A stretch of DNA of 8,522 nt, from the NCBI GenBank assembly GCA_946414115.1, contig CAMKNF010000082.1, positions 1 to 8,522 of the forward strand, given 5' to 3'. Position numbers and translations under genes: made by a program. Shown piece by piece: positions 1 to 6,698 of this stretch (its first letter is position 1; the number at the start of each line of letters is the position of its first letter). Source of the DNA: an uncultured Ruminococcus sp. Lineage in GTDB: Bacteria > Bacillota > Clostridia > Oscillospirales > Acutalibacteraceae. Under the pieces are notes generated by a model. It ran no database searches. It saw only the letters and a list, made by a program, of their open reading frames with translations, and had not been told where the DNA came from.

Positions 1-43
1 ACCGAGATCTACACTCTTTCCCTACACGACGCTCTTCCGATCT
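1..43 (+). other. Illumina P5/TruSeq adapter, not genomic
   Basis: These bases match the 3' part of the Illumina P5 plus read-1 adapter, ending in the familiar GCTCTTCCGATCT. The orientation is that expected when untrimmed adapter read-through is assembled onto a contig end. It is a library artefact and should be removed before any analysis. Genomic sequence begins at base 44. Confidence 0.98.
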
Positions 44-251
44 GAAGATTCTCAGTGAGAACATCGACAAGCTCCACGAAATTGCCGCTTATCTGATTAA
101 GCACGAGAAGATGGGCAGTGAGGACTTTGAGGCTGTAATGAACGGCACATATGTTGAGCCGATTGAGGTTGAAGAGAGTGATGACTCGGAAGAAACCGTT
201 TCCGGTAACGCTAACTCCGAAACTAAAAATAATAATTCCACAGAAGAATAA
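44..251 (+). CDS. ftsH: FtsH, ATP-dependent zinc metalloprotease, C-terminal fragment
   Basis: The 3' end of a gene cut by the contig start: 68 codons are readable from base 45 to the TAA at 249-251. FtsH is a membrane-anchored AAA+ zinc protease that degrades misfolded membrane proteins and some regulatory proteins. The visible part resembles the last helix of the FtsH peptidase domain (ILSENIDKLHEIAAYLIKHE, then K-M-G-S-E-D-F-E-A-V-M), where the family has a conserved pattern of N/R, L, A, L, E/K and a following G-x-E-x-x/F-x-x-I/M. After this comes an acidic, Asn/Ser-rich tail of about 30 residues, typical of the poorly conserved FtsH C-terminus. The AAA+ module and the HExxH zinc motif lie outside the window, so identification rests on this helix alone. 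A hairpin follows the stop by 8 bases. Confidence 0.82.
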
Positions 252-259
252 TTAATCTG

Positions 260-281
260 ATAGCCTCCTTCGGGAGGCTAT
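260..281 (+). terminator. Hairpin after ftsH, weak intrinsic terminator
   Basis: A perfect 9-bp stem closed by a TTCG tetraloop (ATAGCCTCC, TTCG, GGAGGCTAT) starts 8 bases after the ftsH stop. The stable stem and UUCG loop are typical of terminators, but only two T follow before GCAGAATG. Termination may therefore be partial, or the hairpin may mainly protect the 3' end of the ftsH mRNA. No convincing promoter is seen between it and uvrA, which makes some read-through into uvrA likely. Confidence 0.7.
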
Positions 282-326
282 TGCAGAATGTAGGGCGGAT
301 AAAATTGCCCAAAATGGGGTTGAAAA

Positions 327-3152
327 ATGGCACAGGATAAAATAATTGTCAGAGGAGCAAAGGAACATAACCTTAAAAATATTGACGTCGAAATTCCGAG
401 AAACAAGCTTGTAGTAATCACAGGACTTTCAGGCTCGGGCAAAAGCTCTCTTGCATTTGACACGATTTATGCAGAGGGACAGCGCCGCTATGTTGAAAGC
501 CTTTCATCATACGCACGAATGTTTCTCGGTCAGATGGATAAACCGAACGTTGAAAGCATAGAGGGCTTGTCGCCTGCAATTTCAATCGACCAGAAAACCA
601 CGTCAAAAAATCCACGTTCAACTGTCGGAACCGTAACCGAAATCTACGATTATCTTCGTCTTTTGTACGCACGAATCGGCATACCGCATTGTACGGTCTG
701 CGGCAGGGAAATCCGTCAGCAGACTGTTGACCAGATTGTCGATAAAATTATGTCATATGACGAGGGCACGAAAATTCAGGTTATGGCGCCTGTTGTGCGT
801 GGCAGAAAGGGCGAACACGCAAAGGTGCTCGACAGCGCAAGAAAGTCGGGATTTGTGCGTGTGCGTGCCGACGGAATAATCTACGATTTATCGGAGAAAA
901 TTCCTTTAGAGAAAAATAAAAAGCACAACATCGAGGTTGTCGTTGACCGTCTTGTAATCAAACCCGAGATTATGTCACGTCTTGCCGACAGCATTGAAAC
1001 TGCGTCAAAGCTTGCAGGCGGTCTTGTTGTTGTCAACTTTTCGGGTGGTGAGGACGTTACCTTTTCACAGAAGTACGCCTGTCCCGAGCACGGCGTGAGC
1101 ATTGACGATTTATCACCACGTATGTTTTCGTTCAACAATCCTTTCGGTGCGTGTCCGAAATGTACGGGGCTCGGTGTGTTCCTTAAGATTGACGAAAATA
1201 AAATAATTCCCGATTGGAATAAAAGCATAAAGGACGGCGGCATAAAGGGAAGCGGCTGGGCAATGGAGGGGAGCTCGATTGCGACTATGTATTTTGAGGC
1301 GCTTGCTGAAAAATATAATTTCTCGCTGTCCGAGCCACTGAAGAACATTCCAAGAGATGTTGTAGATAAAATCCTCTACGGCACAGGCGATGAAAAGCTT
1401 AAAATGAACCGCAAAACCGTTTACGGAAGCGGAAGCTATGAGCAGAGCTTTGAGGGCATAATCAACAACCTTGAACGCCGTTACCGTGAAACAGGCAGTA
1501 ACTGGATAAAGGACGAAATCAGCTCGTATATGACGGAAATTCCGTGTGATGAGTGTCACGGCGAACGCCTTTCAAAGGAGAGCCTTGCCGTTACTGTCGG
1601 CGGAATCAATATTTCCGAGTTCTGCAAAATGTCGGTAATTGACGCACTCGACTTTGTTAAAAAGCTTGAGCTTACCGAAAAGGAACAGATTATTGCCAAG
1701 GAAATAATCAAGGAGATAATCGAAAGGCTCAACTTCCTCAAAAGCGTTGGTCTTGGCTACCTTACGCTTTCAAGAAGCTCGGGCACACTGTCGGGCGGTG
1801 AAAGTCAGCGAATAAGGCTTGCAACGCAGATAGGAAGCTCGCTTATGGGCGTGCTCTATATCCTCGACGAGCCGAGCATCGGACTTCACCAGCGTGATAA
1901 TGAAAAGCTGTTGAATACCCTCAAGCATCTGCGTGACCTCGGCAATACAGTTATTGTCGTTGAGCACGATGAGGACACAATGTATGCCGCCGACTGCATT
2001 GTTGACGTTGGCCCCGGTGCAGGAATACACGGCGGTGAGATTGTCTGCACAGGTGACGTTGACAAAATCAGAGCCTGCGAAAAGTCAATTACAGGACAGT
2101 ATTTAAGCGGAAAACGTTGTGTACCCGTTCCCGAAAAGCGCAGAAAGGGCAACGGAAAATTCCTTGAAATCAAGGGTGCGGCACAGAATAACCTTAAAAA
2201 CATCAATGTTAAAATCCCCCTCGGTGAGCTTGTCTGCGTAACAGGCGTATCGGGTTCGGGAAAAAGCTCCCTTATTAATGAAATTCTCTACAAAACCCTT
2301 GCACGTGAATTAAACGGCGCAAAGACAATTTCGGGTAAGCATAAGGAAATCAAGGGACTTGAAAACCTCGACAAGGTAATCGCAATCGACCAGAGTCCGA
2401 TTGGAAGAACTCCACGTTCAAACCCTGCAACATATACGGGATTGTTTACCGATATAAGAGCATTGTTTGCCTCAACGCAGGACGCCAAAATGCGCGGCTT
2501 TAATCAGAGCCGATTTTCCTTCAACGTAAAGGGCGGCAGATGCGAGGCTTGTCAGGGTGACGGAATCATCAAGATTGAAATGCACTTTCTTTCCGACGTT
2601 TACGTTCCCTGCGAGGTCTGCAAGGGTAAACGTTACAACCGTGAAACGCTTGAAGTCAAGTACAAAGGTAAGTCAATCAGCGACGTTCTTAATATGTCGG
2701 TTGAGGAGGCAATGGAGTTTTTTGCGAACATTCCGAAAATCTACAGAAAGCTGAAAACACTGTTTGATGTCGGACTCGGTTACGTAAAGCTCGGACAGTC
2801 TGCAACAACGCTTTCGGGCGGTGAAGCACAGAGAGTCAAGCTTGCAACGGAGCTTTCAAAGCGCAGTACAGGCAAGACGATTTATATTCTCGACGAGCCG
2901 ACAACAGGACTTCATATTGCCGATGTTCACAGGCTTGTTGACGTTTTGCAGATGCTTGTCGAGGGTGGAAATACTGTTGTAGTCATTGAACATAACCTTG
3001 ATTTGATAAAGACCGCCGATTATATAATCGACCTCGGTCCCGAGGGCGGAGATGCTGGCGGAGAAATCGTAGCGCTCGGAACTCCCGAAAAGGTTGCAGA
3101 AAACGAACAATCCTTTACTGGACAGTATCTAAAACCACTGCTGAATAAATAA
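327..3152 (+). CDS. uvrA: UvrA, excinuclease ABC subunit A
   Basis: Damage-sensing ATPase of bacterial nucleotide excision repair. As a dimer it binds distorted DNA, loads UvrB and leaves before UvrC incises. At 941 residues it is full length for the family. Both ABC modules are intact: Walker A GLSGSGKS at 33-40 and GVSGSGKS at 640-647, signature LSGGE at 488-492 and 829-833, Walker [11 protein letters not shown] near 512-521 and [10 protein letters not shown] at 854-863. Zinc-binding pairs are visible at C122/C125 and C407/C410, and C739/C742 with C762/C765 form the DNA-binding zinc module. The module at C252-H255-C276-C279 has His where E. coli has Cys. The ATG at 327 fits the universal N-terminus (K-I-x-V-R-G-A-x-E-H-N-L-K-N) but has only a weak GGGG-type ribosome binding site. 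uvrB, often adjacent in Firmicutes, is absent here. A strong terminator follows 17 bases after the stop. Confidence 0.98.
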   Translation: MAQDKIIVRGAKEHNLKNIDVEIPRNKLVVITGLSGSGKSSLAFDTIYAEGQRRYVESLSSYARMFLGQMDKPNVESIEGLSPAISIDQKTTSKNPRSTVGTVTEIYDYLRLLYARIGIPHCTVCGREIRQQTVDQIVDKIMSYDEGTKIQVMAPVVRGRKGEHAKVLDSARKSGFVRVRADGIIYDLSEKIPLEKNKKHNIEVVVDRLVIKPEIMSRLADSIETASKLAGGLVVVNFSGGEDVTFSQKYACPEHGVSIDDLSPRMFSFNNPFGACPKCTGLGVFLKIDENKIIPDWNKSIKDGGIKGSGWAMEGSSIATMYFEALAEKYNFSLSEPLKNIPRDVVDKILYGTGDEKLKMNRKTVYGSGSYEQSFEGIINNLERRYRETGSNWIKDEISSYMTEIPCDECHGERLSKESLAVTVGGINISEFCKMSVIDALDFVKKLELTEKEQIIAKEIIKEIIERLNFLKSVGLGYLTLSRSSGTLSGGESQRIRLATQIGSSLMGVLYILDEPSIGLHQRDNEKLLNTLKHLRDLGNTVIVVEHDEDTMYAADCIVDVGPGAGIHGGEIVCTGDVDKIRACEKSITGQYLSGKRCVPVPEKRRKGNGKFLEIKGAAQNNLKNINVKIPLGELVCVTGVSGSGKSSLINEILYKTLARELNGAKTISGKHKEIKGLENLDKVIAIDQSPIGRTPRSNPATYTGLFTDIRALFASTQDAKMRGFNQSRFSFNVKGGRCEACQGDGIIKIEMHFLSDVYVPCEVCKGKRYNRETLEVKYKGKSISDVLNMSVEEAMEFFANIPKIYRKLKTLFDVGLGYVKLGQSATTLSGGEAQRVKLATELSKRSTGKTIYILDEPTTGLHIADVHRLVDVLQMLVEGGNTVVVIEHNLDLIKTADYIIDLGPEGGDAGGEIVALGTPEKVAENEQSFTGQYLKPLLNK

Positions 3153-3168
3153 TTTTATAAATTTTTTG

Positions 3169-3205
3169 AAAAGTTGCATAAAAATATGCAACTTTTTCTT
3201 TTTTT
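3169..3205 (+). terminator. Strong intrinsic terminator of uvrA
   Basis: A perfect 12-bp stem (AAAAGTTGCATA / TATGCAACTTTT) with an AAAA loop spans 3169-3196. It is followed by an almost unbroken T run to 3205 (T5, C, T7). This is a textbook rho-independent terminator 17 bases after the uvrA stop. Its 3' edge is only 24 bases before the start of the next gene, leaving no room for a complete promoter between them. Transcription of the lysis genes downstream must therefore cross this hairpin or start in a non-obvious place. Confidence 0.92.
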
Positions 3206-3216
3206 GCCCTGTAAGT

Positions 3217-3231
3217 GGAGGTGATAAATTG
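3217..3231 (+). promoter_or_regulatory. Strong Shine-Dalgarno fixing a TTG start
   Basis: GGAGGTGAT at 3217-3225 is a near-complete match to the anti-Shine-Dalgarno complement. It lies 7 bases (from GGAGG) before TTG at 3229-3231. This sets the start of the coiled-coil protein at 3229. The same reading frame stays open upstream to an ATG at 3166, but that start would sit inside the terminator hairpin and has no ribosome binding site. Confidence 0.88.
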
Positions 3232-3486
3232 AGTGAACAGATTATTCTGGCGTTGCTTTCATTTGCTGGTACACTAATCGGAACACTTGCAGGAATATTT
3301 GCAACGTCAAGGCTGTCAAATTACAGGATAGAACAGCTCGAAAAAAAGGTTGACAAGCATAATAACCTGATTGAGCGTGTATATCTTATTGAACAGCACG
3401 AAGCGGTGATTGAGAACAAGCTGAAAACAGCCGACCACCGCATTTCAGACCTTGAAAACGAACAAAATCAGAGCAATACCGTATGA
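3229..3486 (+). CDS. Small one-TM coiled-coil protein of a lysis cassette
   Basis: An 85-residue protein starting at TTG 3229. Residues 5-26 form one hydrophobic segment with a glycine zipper (G14, G18, G22). Residues 32-78 are charged and strongly helical, with heptad-like hydrophobics (I34, L37, V41, I48, V51), typical of a coiled coil. The N-terminus is nearly uncharged, so a membrane anchor with the helix on one face is expected. I recall similar small proteins directly upstream of holin and amidase genes in Clostridia prophages, generally without an assigned role. By layout it recalls XhlA-like holin partners, but XhlA has its membrane segment at the C-terminus, so I do not assign it to that family. 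Likely roles are holin partner, holin regulator or membrane scaffold (inference). The gene ends inside an inverted repeat, 40 bases before the holin start. Confidence 0.8.
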   Translation: MSEQIILALLSFAGTLIGTLAGIFATSRLSNYRIEQLEKKVDKHNNLIERVYLIEQHEAVIENKLKTADHRISDLENEQNQSNTV

Positions 3487-3505
3487 TAGTAGTGTGCGGT
3501 ATTGC
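3473..3505 (+). repeat. Intercistronic inverted repeat between coiled-coil gene and holin
   Basis: A perfect 9-bp inverted repeat (GCAATACCG at 3473-3481, CGGTATTGC at 3497-3505) has a 15-base loop. The stem can extend inward with A-T and G-U pairs. It encloses the TGA stop of the upstream gene (3484-3486) and ends 6 bases before the AAAGGA ribosome binding site of the holin (3512-3517). There is no T run, so it is not a standard terminator. It may act as an mRNA stability or processing element, or tune holin translation. Confidence 0.65.
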
Positions 3506-3526
3506 ACATTGAAAGGACATCAGATT

Positions 3527-3760
3527 ATGAAAAAATTAAATTTATGTTTTACTAAAAACTGCCTTATGCGTGCCCTGCGCACATTTTTGCAGACTGCAAT
3601 CGGCTATGTAATCACTAATATGACGCTGTATTTCAGCGGAATAAATTTTGCCGATGGTGACGTGGTTAAAAACGCATTAATCGGTCTTGCAATCTCTGCG
3701 TTCTCGGCAGGAGCGGCTGCAGTAATGAATATTGAAAAAGGGGAAGATAGAAGTGGCTAA
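3527..3760 (+). CDS. Putative r1t-like phage holin
   Basis: A 77-residue protein with ATG at 3527 and AAAGGA 9 bases upstream. An in-frame ATG at 3452 exists, but it lies inside the previous gene and has no ribosome binding site. The N-terminus is basic (K2, K3, K10, R15, R18). Two transmembrane segments follow, about 19-37 (T-F-L-Q-T-A-I-G-Y-V-I-T-N) and 50-68 (rich in A, G, S, I). A short polar connector (S-G-I-N-F-A-D-G-D) joins them, and the tail is charged. The R-x-x-x-T-F-x-Q-T start of the first helix and the two-helix size resemble the Lactococcus phage r1t holin family. Holins collect in the cytoplasmic membrane and open holes at a set time, releasing or activating the endolysin. The stop overlaps the start of the amidase by 8 bases, the coupling expected of a holin-endolysin pair. 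Confidence 0.82.
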   Translation: MKKLNLCFTKNCLMRALRTFLQTAIGYVITNMTLYFSGINFADGDVVKNALIGLAISAFSAGAAAVMNIEKGEDRSG

Positions 3761-4541
3761 AAAAATTTATTTAAGTCCGTCAAATCAGTACGGAAACACT
3801 TATAAAACCGGCAACACAAACGAAATGGCACAATGCGATAAAATTGCAAAGGCAACGGCAACTGCTCTCAAACGTTGCGGCTTTGAAGTCAAGGTAGGCA
3901 GTTCCGGCGACAGTATGCAGAATCGCTGTAATGAATCCGACAGTTTTAGCGCCGACATTCATATGCCGATTCATACAAATGCGTACAACGGACAGGTGAC
4001 AGGAGGGACGAGAATTTTCTGCCTTAATTCAAATGGCAGAAAGGCTTGTCAGGCAGTTTTAAACGAGCTTGGTAAAATCTCACCCGGCACAGCCGACAGC
4101 ATAACCTATCAGACCGGCCTTTATGAAATCAACGTGCCCAATGCGCTTACCGTTTACGTTGAGTGTGAATTTCACGACACAAAGACAGGCTCGGATTGGA
4201 TTCGTAATAATATTACAAATATCGGCGAAGCAATCTGCAAGGGACTTTGCTCCTACTTCGGCGTAAAGTATAAATCAGCCTCATCAGGCTCGGGCAATTC
4301 ATCATCAGGCAGTTCAGGCACTTCAACAGGTTTTAAAAGCTATATCGTAAGAATCACACCCTCTGACGGCGTAAACATCAGAAAAGGTGCAGGAACAGAC
4401 TACGCAATCATAGGTGCAATCGCACAGGGCGGAGCATATACAATCGTTGCTGAAAAAACAGGCAAGGGCGCAAAGAAATGGGGCAAGCTTAAAAGCGGAG
4501 CAGGCTGGATAGCCCTCGACTTTACGGAAAAAATAGAATAA
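3753..4541 (+). CDS. N-acetylmuramoyl-L-alanine amidase (Amidase_3) with SH3 domain, endolysin type
   Basis: A predicted peptidoglycan amidase of 262 residues that cuts the bond between N-acetylmuramic acid and L-alanine. GTG at 3753 has AGGGGA 8 bases upstream and gives a family-like N-terminus (M-A-K-K-I-Y-L-S-P-S-N-Q). A TTG at 3732 in the same frame is less likely. Residues 1-173 are the Amidase_3-like catalytic domain. E24 (in G-N-T-N-E), H74 (in P-I-H-T-N-A) and the distal E137 (in V-Y-V-E-C-E-F-H-D) fit zinc and catalytic positions. The first zinc ligand, normally His in a D-x-G-H-G-G motif, is replaced in S-P-S-N-Q. A Ser/Gly linker (about 175-193) leads to a bacterial SH3 domain (about 196-262) containing G-V-N-I-R-K-G and G-W-I-A-L, likely a wall-binding module. 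There is no signal peptide or transmembrane segment, so export would depend on the overlapping upstream holin. This fits an endolysin rather than a secreted autolysin. Confidence 0.92.
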   Translation: MAKKIYLSPSNQYGNTYKTGNTNEMAQCDKIAKATATALKRCGFEVKVGSSGDSMQNRCNESDSFSADIHMPIHTNAYNGQVTGGTRIFCLNSNGRKACQAVLNELGKISPGTADSITYQTGLYEINVPNALTVYVECEFHDTKTGSDWIRNNITNIGEAICKGLCSYFGVKYKSASSGSGNSSSGSSGTSTGFKSYIVRITPSDGVNIRKGAGTDYAIIGAIAQGGAYTIVAEKTGKGAKKWGKLKSGAGWIALDFTEKIE

Positions 4542-4557
4542 AAAAGTCTGTGTAAGC

Positions 4558-4599
4558 AAAAATAAAAAAACAGGCGGTTTTGCATCTCGCAAAACCGCC
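4558..4599 (-). terminator. Intrinsic terminator of glyS, possibly bidirectional
   Basis: A perfect 11-bp GC-rich stem (GGCGGTTTTGC at 4573-4583, GCAAAACCGCC at 4589-4599) with a 5-base loop lies between the convergent amidase and glyS genes. Read on the minus strand it is followed by TG and then a T-rich tract (complement of 4558-4570), the classic form, so it mainly ends glyS. On the plus strand only scattered T follow, so it is at best a weak end for the lysis transcript. Confidence 0.9.
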
Positions 4600-4625
4600 A
4601 AATCTTTATGTATTAAATTTCTTTA

Positions 4626-6002
4626 TCAGAATTTAATCTTCTCTGCAATGTATTCGCTTAACTTATCAATAGCAACTCTTTCCTGCTGCATTGTGTCACG
4701 GTCACGAACAGTTACACAGCCGTCCTCAATTGAGTCAAAGTCGTATGTAATGCAGAACGGTGTGCCGATTTCATCCTGACGTCTGTAACGCTTGCCGATT
4801 GAGCCTGCATCGTCATAGTCAACCATAAAGTCCTTGGTAAGCATTTCATAAACTTCCTCTGCTTTTTCGTTGAGCTTTTTAGACAACGGAAGAACTGCCG
4901 CCTTAAACGGAGCAAGTGCAGGGTGGAAATGCATAACAACTCTTGTGTCCTTTTCGTCAATAACCTCTTCGTCATAAGCCTCAACAACGAGAGCGAGGAA
5001 AAGACGTTCAACGCCGAGCGACGGCTCGATAACATACGGAATGTATTTCTCATTAGTTGTCTGGTCAAAGTATTCAAGCGCCTTACCGCTTGTGTTGCTG
5101 TGCTGTGTAAGGTCGTAGTCTGTTCTGTCGGCAACGCCCCAGAGCTCGCCCCAGCCGAACGGGAAGAGGTACTCAAAGTCGGTAGTAGCCTTTGAATAGA
5201 AGCAAAGCTCCTCGGCGGAGTGGTCACGCAGACGGAGATTCTCTTCCTTGATGTTGAGCGAATAAAGGAAGTCACGGCAGAAGCCTCTCCAATACTCAAA
5301 CCATTCAAGGTCAGTGCCGGGCTTGCAGAAGAATTCAAGCTCCATCTGCTCAAATTCACGCACACGGAAGATGAAGTTACCGGGAGTAATTTCGTTACGG
5401 AAGCTTTTGCCGACCTGCGCAACGCCGAACGGAATCTTTTTGCGGCTTGTTCTCTGAATGTTAGAGAAGTTTACGAAAATGCCCTGTGCAGTTTCGGGAC
5501 GAAGATAAATTTCATTCTTGCTGTCCTCGGTAACGCCCTGAAAAGTCTTGAACATAAGATTGAACTGACGAATGTCTGTAAAATTGTGCTTGCCGCAGTT
5601 GGGGCAGGGAATAGCCTTTTCCTTGATGTAGTCCATCATCTGCTGATTAGTCCAGCCTGCAACGTTTGTGCCGTCAAAATCCTCGATAAGGTTGTCGGCA
5701 CGGTGGCGTGTTTTACATTCCTTACAATCCATAAGAGGGTCGGAAAATCCGCCGAGGTGACCTGATGCAACCCAGGTCTGCGGGTTCATAAGAATAGCAG
5801 AGTCAAGACCTACGTTGTACTTGTTTTCCTGAACGAACTTTTTAAGCCAAGCGTTCTTGATGTTGTTTTTTAAAGCCATACCAAGAGGGCCGTAATCCCA
5901 GGTGTTTGCAAGACCGCCGTAAATTTCAGAACCCGGATATACAAAGCCTCTGCCTTTGCAAAGGGCAACGATTTTGTCCATAGTCTTTTTTGTATTTTCC
6001 AT
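4626..6002 (-). CDS. glyS: Glycyl-tRNA synthetase, single-chain dimeric type
   Basis: Attaches glycine to tRNA-Gly in the cytoplasm. At 458 residues this is the class II alpha-2 form found in many Firmicutes, archaea and eukaryotes, not the two-subunit glyQ/glyS form of E. coli. The N-terminal catalytic signature [14 protein letters not shown] is at 17-30. Motif 2 begins with F-R-N-E at 201-204, and motif 3 is [10 protein letters not shown] at 326-335. C93/C96 and C133/C136 form a probable zinc site in the insertion. The C-terminal anticodon-binding domain starts near 355 and includes [15 protein letters not shown]. The ATG at 6000-6002 has GAGG 8 bases upstream. An in-frame start further upstream (6050) would lie upstream of the predicted transcription start and is rejected. 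The leader is only about 33 bases, so there is no room for a T-box riboswitch. Confidence 0.97.
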   Translation of the reverse strand: MENTKKTMDKIVALCKGRGFVYPGSEIYGGLANTWDYGPLGMALKNNIKNAWLKKFVQENKYNVGLDSAILMNPQTWVASGHLGGFSDPLMDCKECKTRHRADNLIEDFDGTNVAGWTNQQMMDYIKEKAIPCPNCGKHNFTDIRQFNLMFKTFQGVTEDSKNEIYLRPETAQGIFVNFSNIQRTSRKKIPFGVAQVGKSFRNEITPGNFIFRVREFEQMELEFFCKPGTDLEWFEYWRGFCRDFLYSLNIKEENLRLRDHSAEELCFYSKATTDFEYLFPFGWGELWGVADRTDYDLTQHSNTSGKALEYFDQTTNEKYIPYVIEPSLGVERLFLALVVEAYDEEVIDEKDTRVVMHFHPALAPFKAAVLPLSKKLNEKAEEVYEMLTKDFMVDYDDAGSIGKRYRRQDEIGTPFCITYDFDSIEDGCVTVRDRDTMQQERVAIDKLSEYIAEKIKF

Positions 6003-6041
6003 AAAAGTAACCTCATTTCCGATAGAATATATACAATAAAA

Positions 6042-6070
6042 ATAATACAATTATTTTCCTCTTGTGTCAA
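6042..6070 (-). promoter_or_regulatory. Sigma-A type promoter of glyS
   Basis: Read on the minus strand, TTGACA (complement of 6065-6070), a 17-base spacer and TATTAT (complement of 6042-6047) form a nearly perfect housekeeping promoter. Transcription should start near 6035, about 33 bases before the glyS ATG. The -35 box lies inside a 15-base palindrome. Confidence 0.85.
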
Positions 6071-6073
6071 GAG
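6059..6073. promoter_or_regulatory. Palindrome over the glyS -35 box, possible operator
   Basis: CTCTTG-TGT-CAAGAG is a perfect inverted repeat with 6-base arms and a 3-base centre. It covers the whole -35 hexamer of glyS. A dimeric DNA-binding protein bound here would block RNA polymerase at glyS. I do not recognise the half-site as that of a known regulator, and a chance palindrome of this size is possible. Confidence 0.4.
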
Positions 6074-6114
6074 TTTAAGTTAAAGAGAAATTTATTCGCA
6101 GTTTATTATAAATA

Positions 6115-6143
6115 TTGCTTATTTCCCTTATTTGTGATATAAT
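6115..6143 (+). promoter_or_regulatory. Extended -10 promoter of ruvCAB
   Basis: TATAAT at 6138-6143 is a perfect -10 box and is preceded by TG one base upstream (6135-6136), an extended -10. A weak -35 (TTGCTT, 6115-6120) lies at the ideal 17-base spacing. Transcription should begin near 6150, giving a leader of about 40 bases before ruvC. No LexA/DinR-type box (GAAC-N4-GTTC) is visible, so SOS control of ruvCAB is not apparent here. Confidence 0.8.
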
Positions 6144-6189
6144 AACTAAAATTGCGTTAGTTTACCCTTTTTGATGCGGAGGTAGAATT

Positions 6190-6696
6190 TTGGTAGTGTT
6201 CGGAATTGACCCCGGCTATGCGATAGTTGGCTGGGGAGCAATCAGCTTTAAGTCAAATACATACAAGGCTCTCGGCTACGGTTCTGTTGAAACGCAGTCT
6301 CATACCGACTTTAACCAAAGGCTTGAATATATTTACGACGAGCTGTATGCAATACTCAACCGTTGCCGTCCCGATGCACTTGCAATCGAAAGACTGTATT
6401 TTCAGACAAACCAGAAAACCGCAATCAAGGTTGCACAGGCGAGGGGAGTAACACTCCTTGCGGCACAAAAGCTGAAAATACCGATTTTCGAGTACACTCC
6501 GCTGCAGGTTAAAACAGCCGTAACAGGATACGGTAAGGCGAAAAAACCACAGGTTATGGAAATGACACGCAGACTTTTAAAGCTTGACGAAGTGCCGAAA
6601 CCCGACGATACAGCCGACGCACTTGCAATTGCAATCTGTCACGCACAGGCGGCTGGCTCGGATTTACGTCAGGCTATGTTCAGGAAAGGAATATAA
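6190..6696 (+). CDS. ruvC: RuvC, Holliday junction resolvase
   Basis: Endonuclease that cuts Holliday junctions symmetrically at the end of homologous recombination, working with RuvAB. The 168 residues match the usual family length. All four catalytic acids of the RNase H-like fold are present: D7 in G-I-D-P-G, E67 in A-I-E-R, and D140 and D143 in D-D-T-A-D-A-L-A. The basic K-x-A-V-T-G-Y-G-K-A-x-K region (108-119) and the adjacent aromatic pair Y70-F71 also fit. The TTG at 6190 is chosen because GGAGGT (6178-6183) lies 6 bases upstream and the resulting N-terminus places D7 as in E. coli. A GTG six bases later is too far from that site. First gene of a ruvC-ruvA-ruvB operon, separated from ruvA by two bases. 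Confidence 0.97.
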   Translation: MVVFGIDPGYAIVGWGAISFKSNTYKALGYGSVETQSHTDFNQRLEYIYDELYAILNRCRPDALAIERLYFQTNQKTAIKVAQARGVTLLAAQKLKIPIFEYTPLQVKTAVTGYGKAKKPQVMEMTRRLLKLDEVPKPDDTADALAIAICHAQAAGSDLRQAMFRKGI

Positions 6697-6698
6697 AA

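Noticed and set aside
252..326. LexA/DinR box or promoter in front of uvrA
   Set aside because: No GAAC-N4-GTTC palindrome is present. TTGCAG at 281 has no -10 box at a suitable spacing.
3166..3231. Longer N-terminus for the coiled-coil protein from ATG 3166
   Set aside because: It would start inside the uvrA terminator with no ribosome binding site, whereas TTG 3229 has a near-perfect one.
3153..4625. Larger prophage or mobile element around the lysis genes
   Set aside because: I see no integrase, transposase, structural gene, direct repeat or tRNA at the borders. Only the three lysis genes are present.
4712..5422. Long open frame (236 codons) on the minus strand inside glyS
   Set aside because: It is an out-of-frame shadow of glyS, Ser/Arg/Leu-rich and without recognisable domains. 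The glyS frame has all family motifs.
5220..5765. 181-codon open frame on the plus strand opposite glyS
   Set aside because: It is an antisense shadow of a well-supported gene, with no ribosome binding site or domain that I recognise.
6003..6189. T-box riboswitch upstream of glyS
   Set aside because: The predicted transcript start leaves only about 33 leader bases. There is no specifier stem, T-box sequence or leader terminator.
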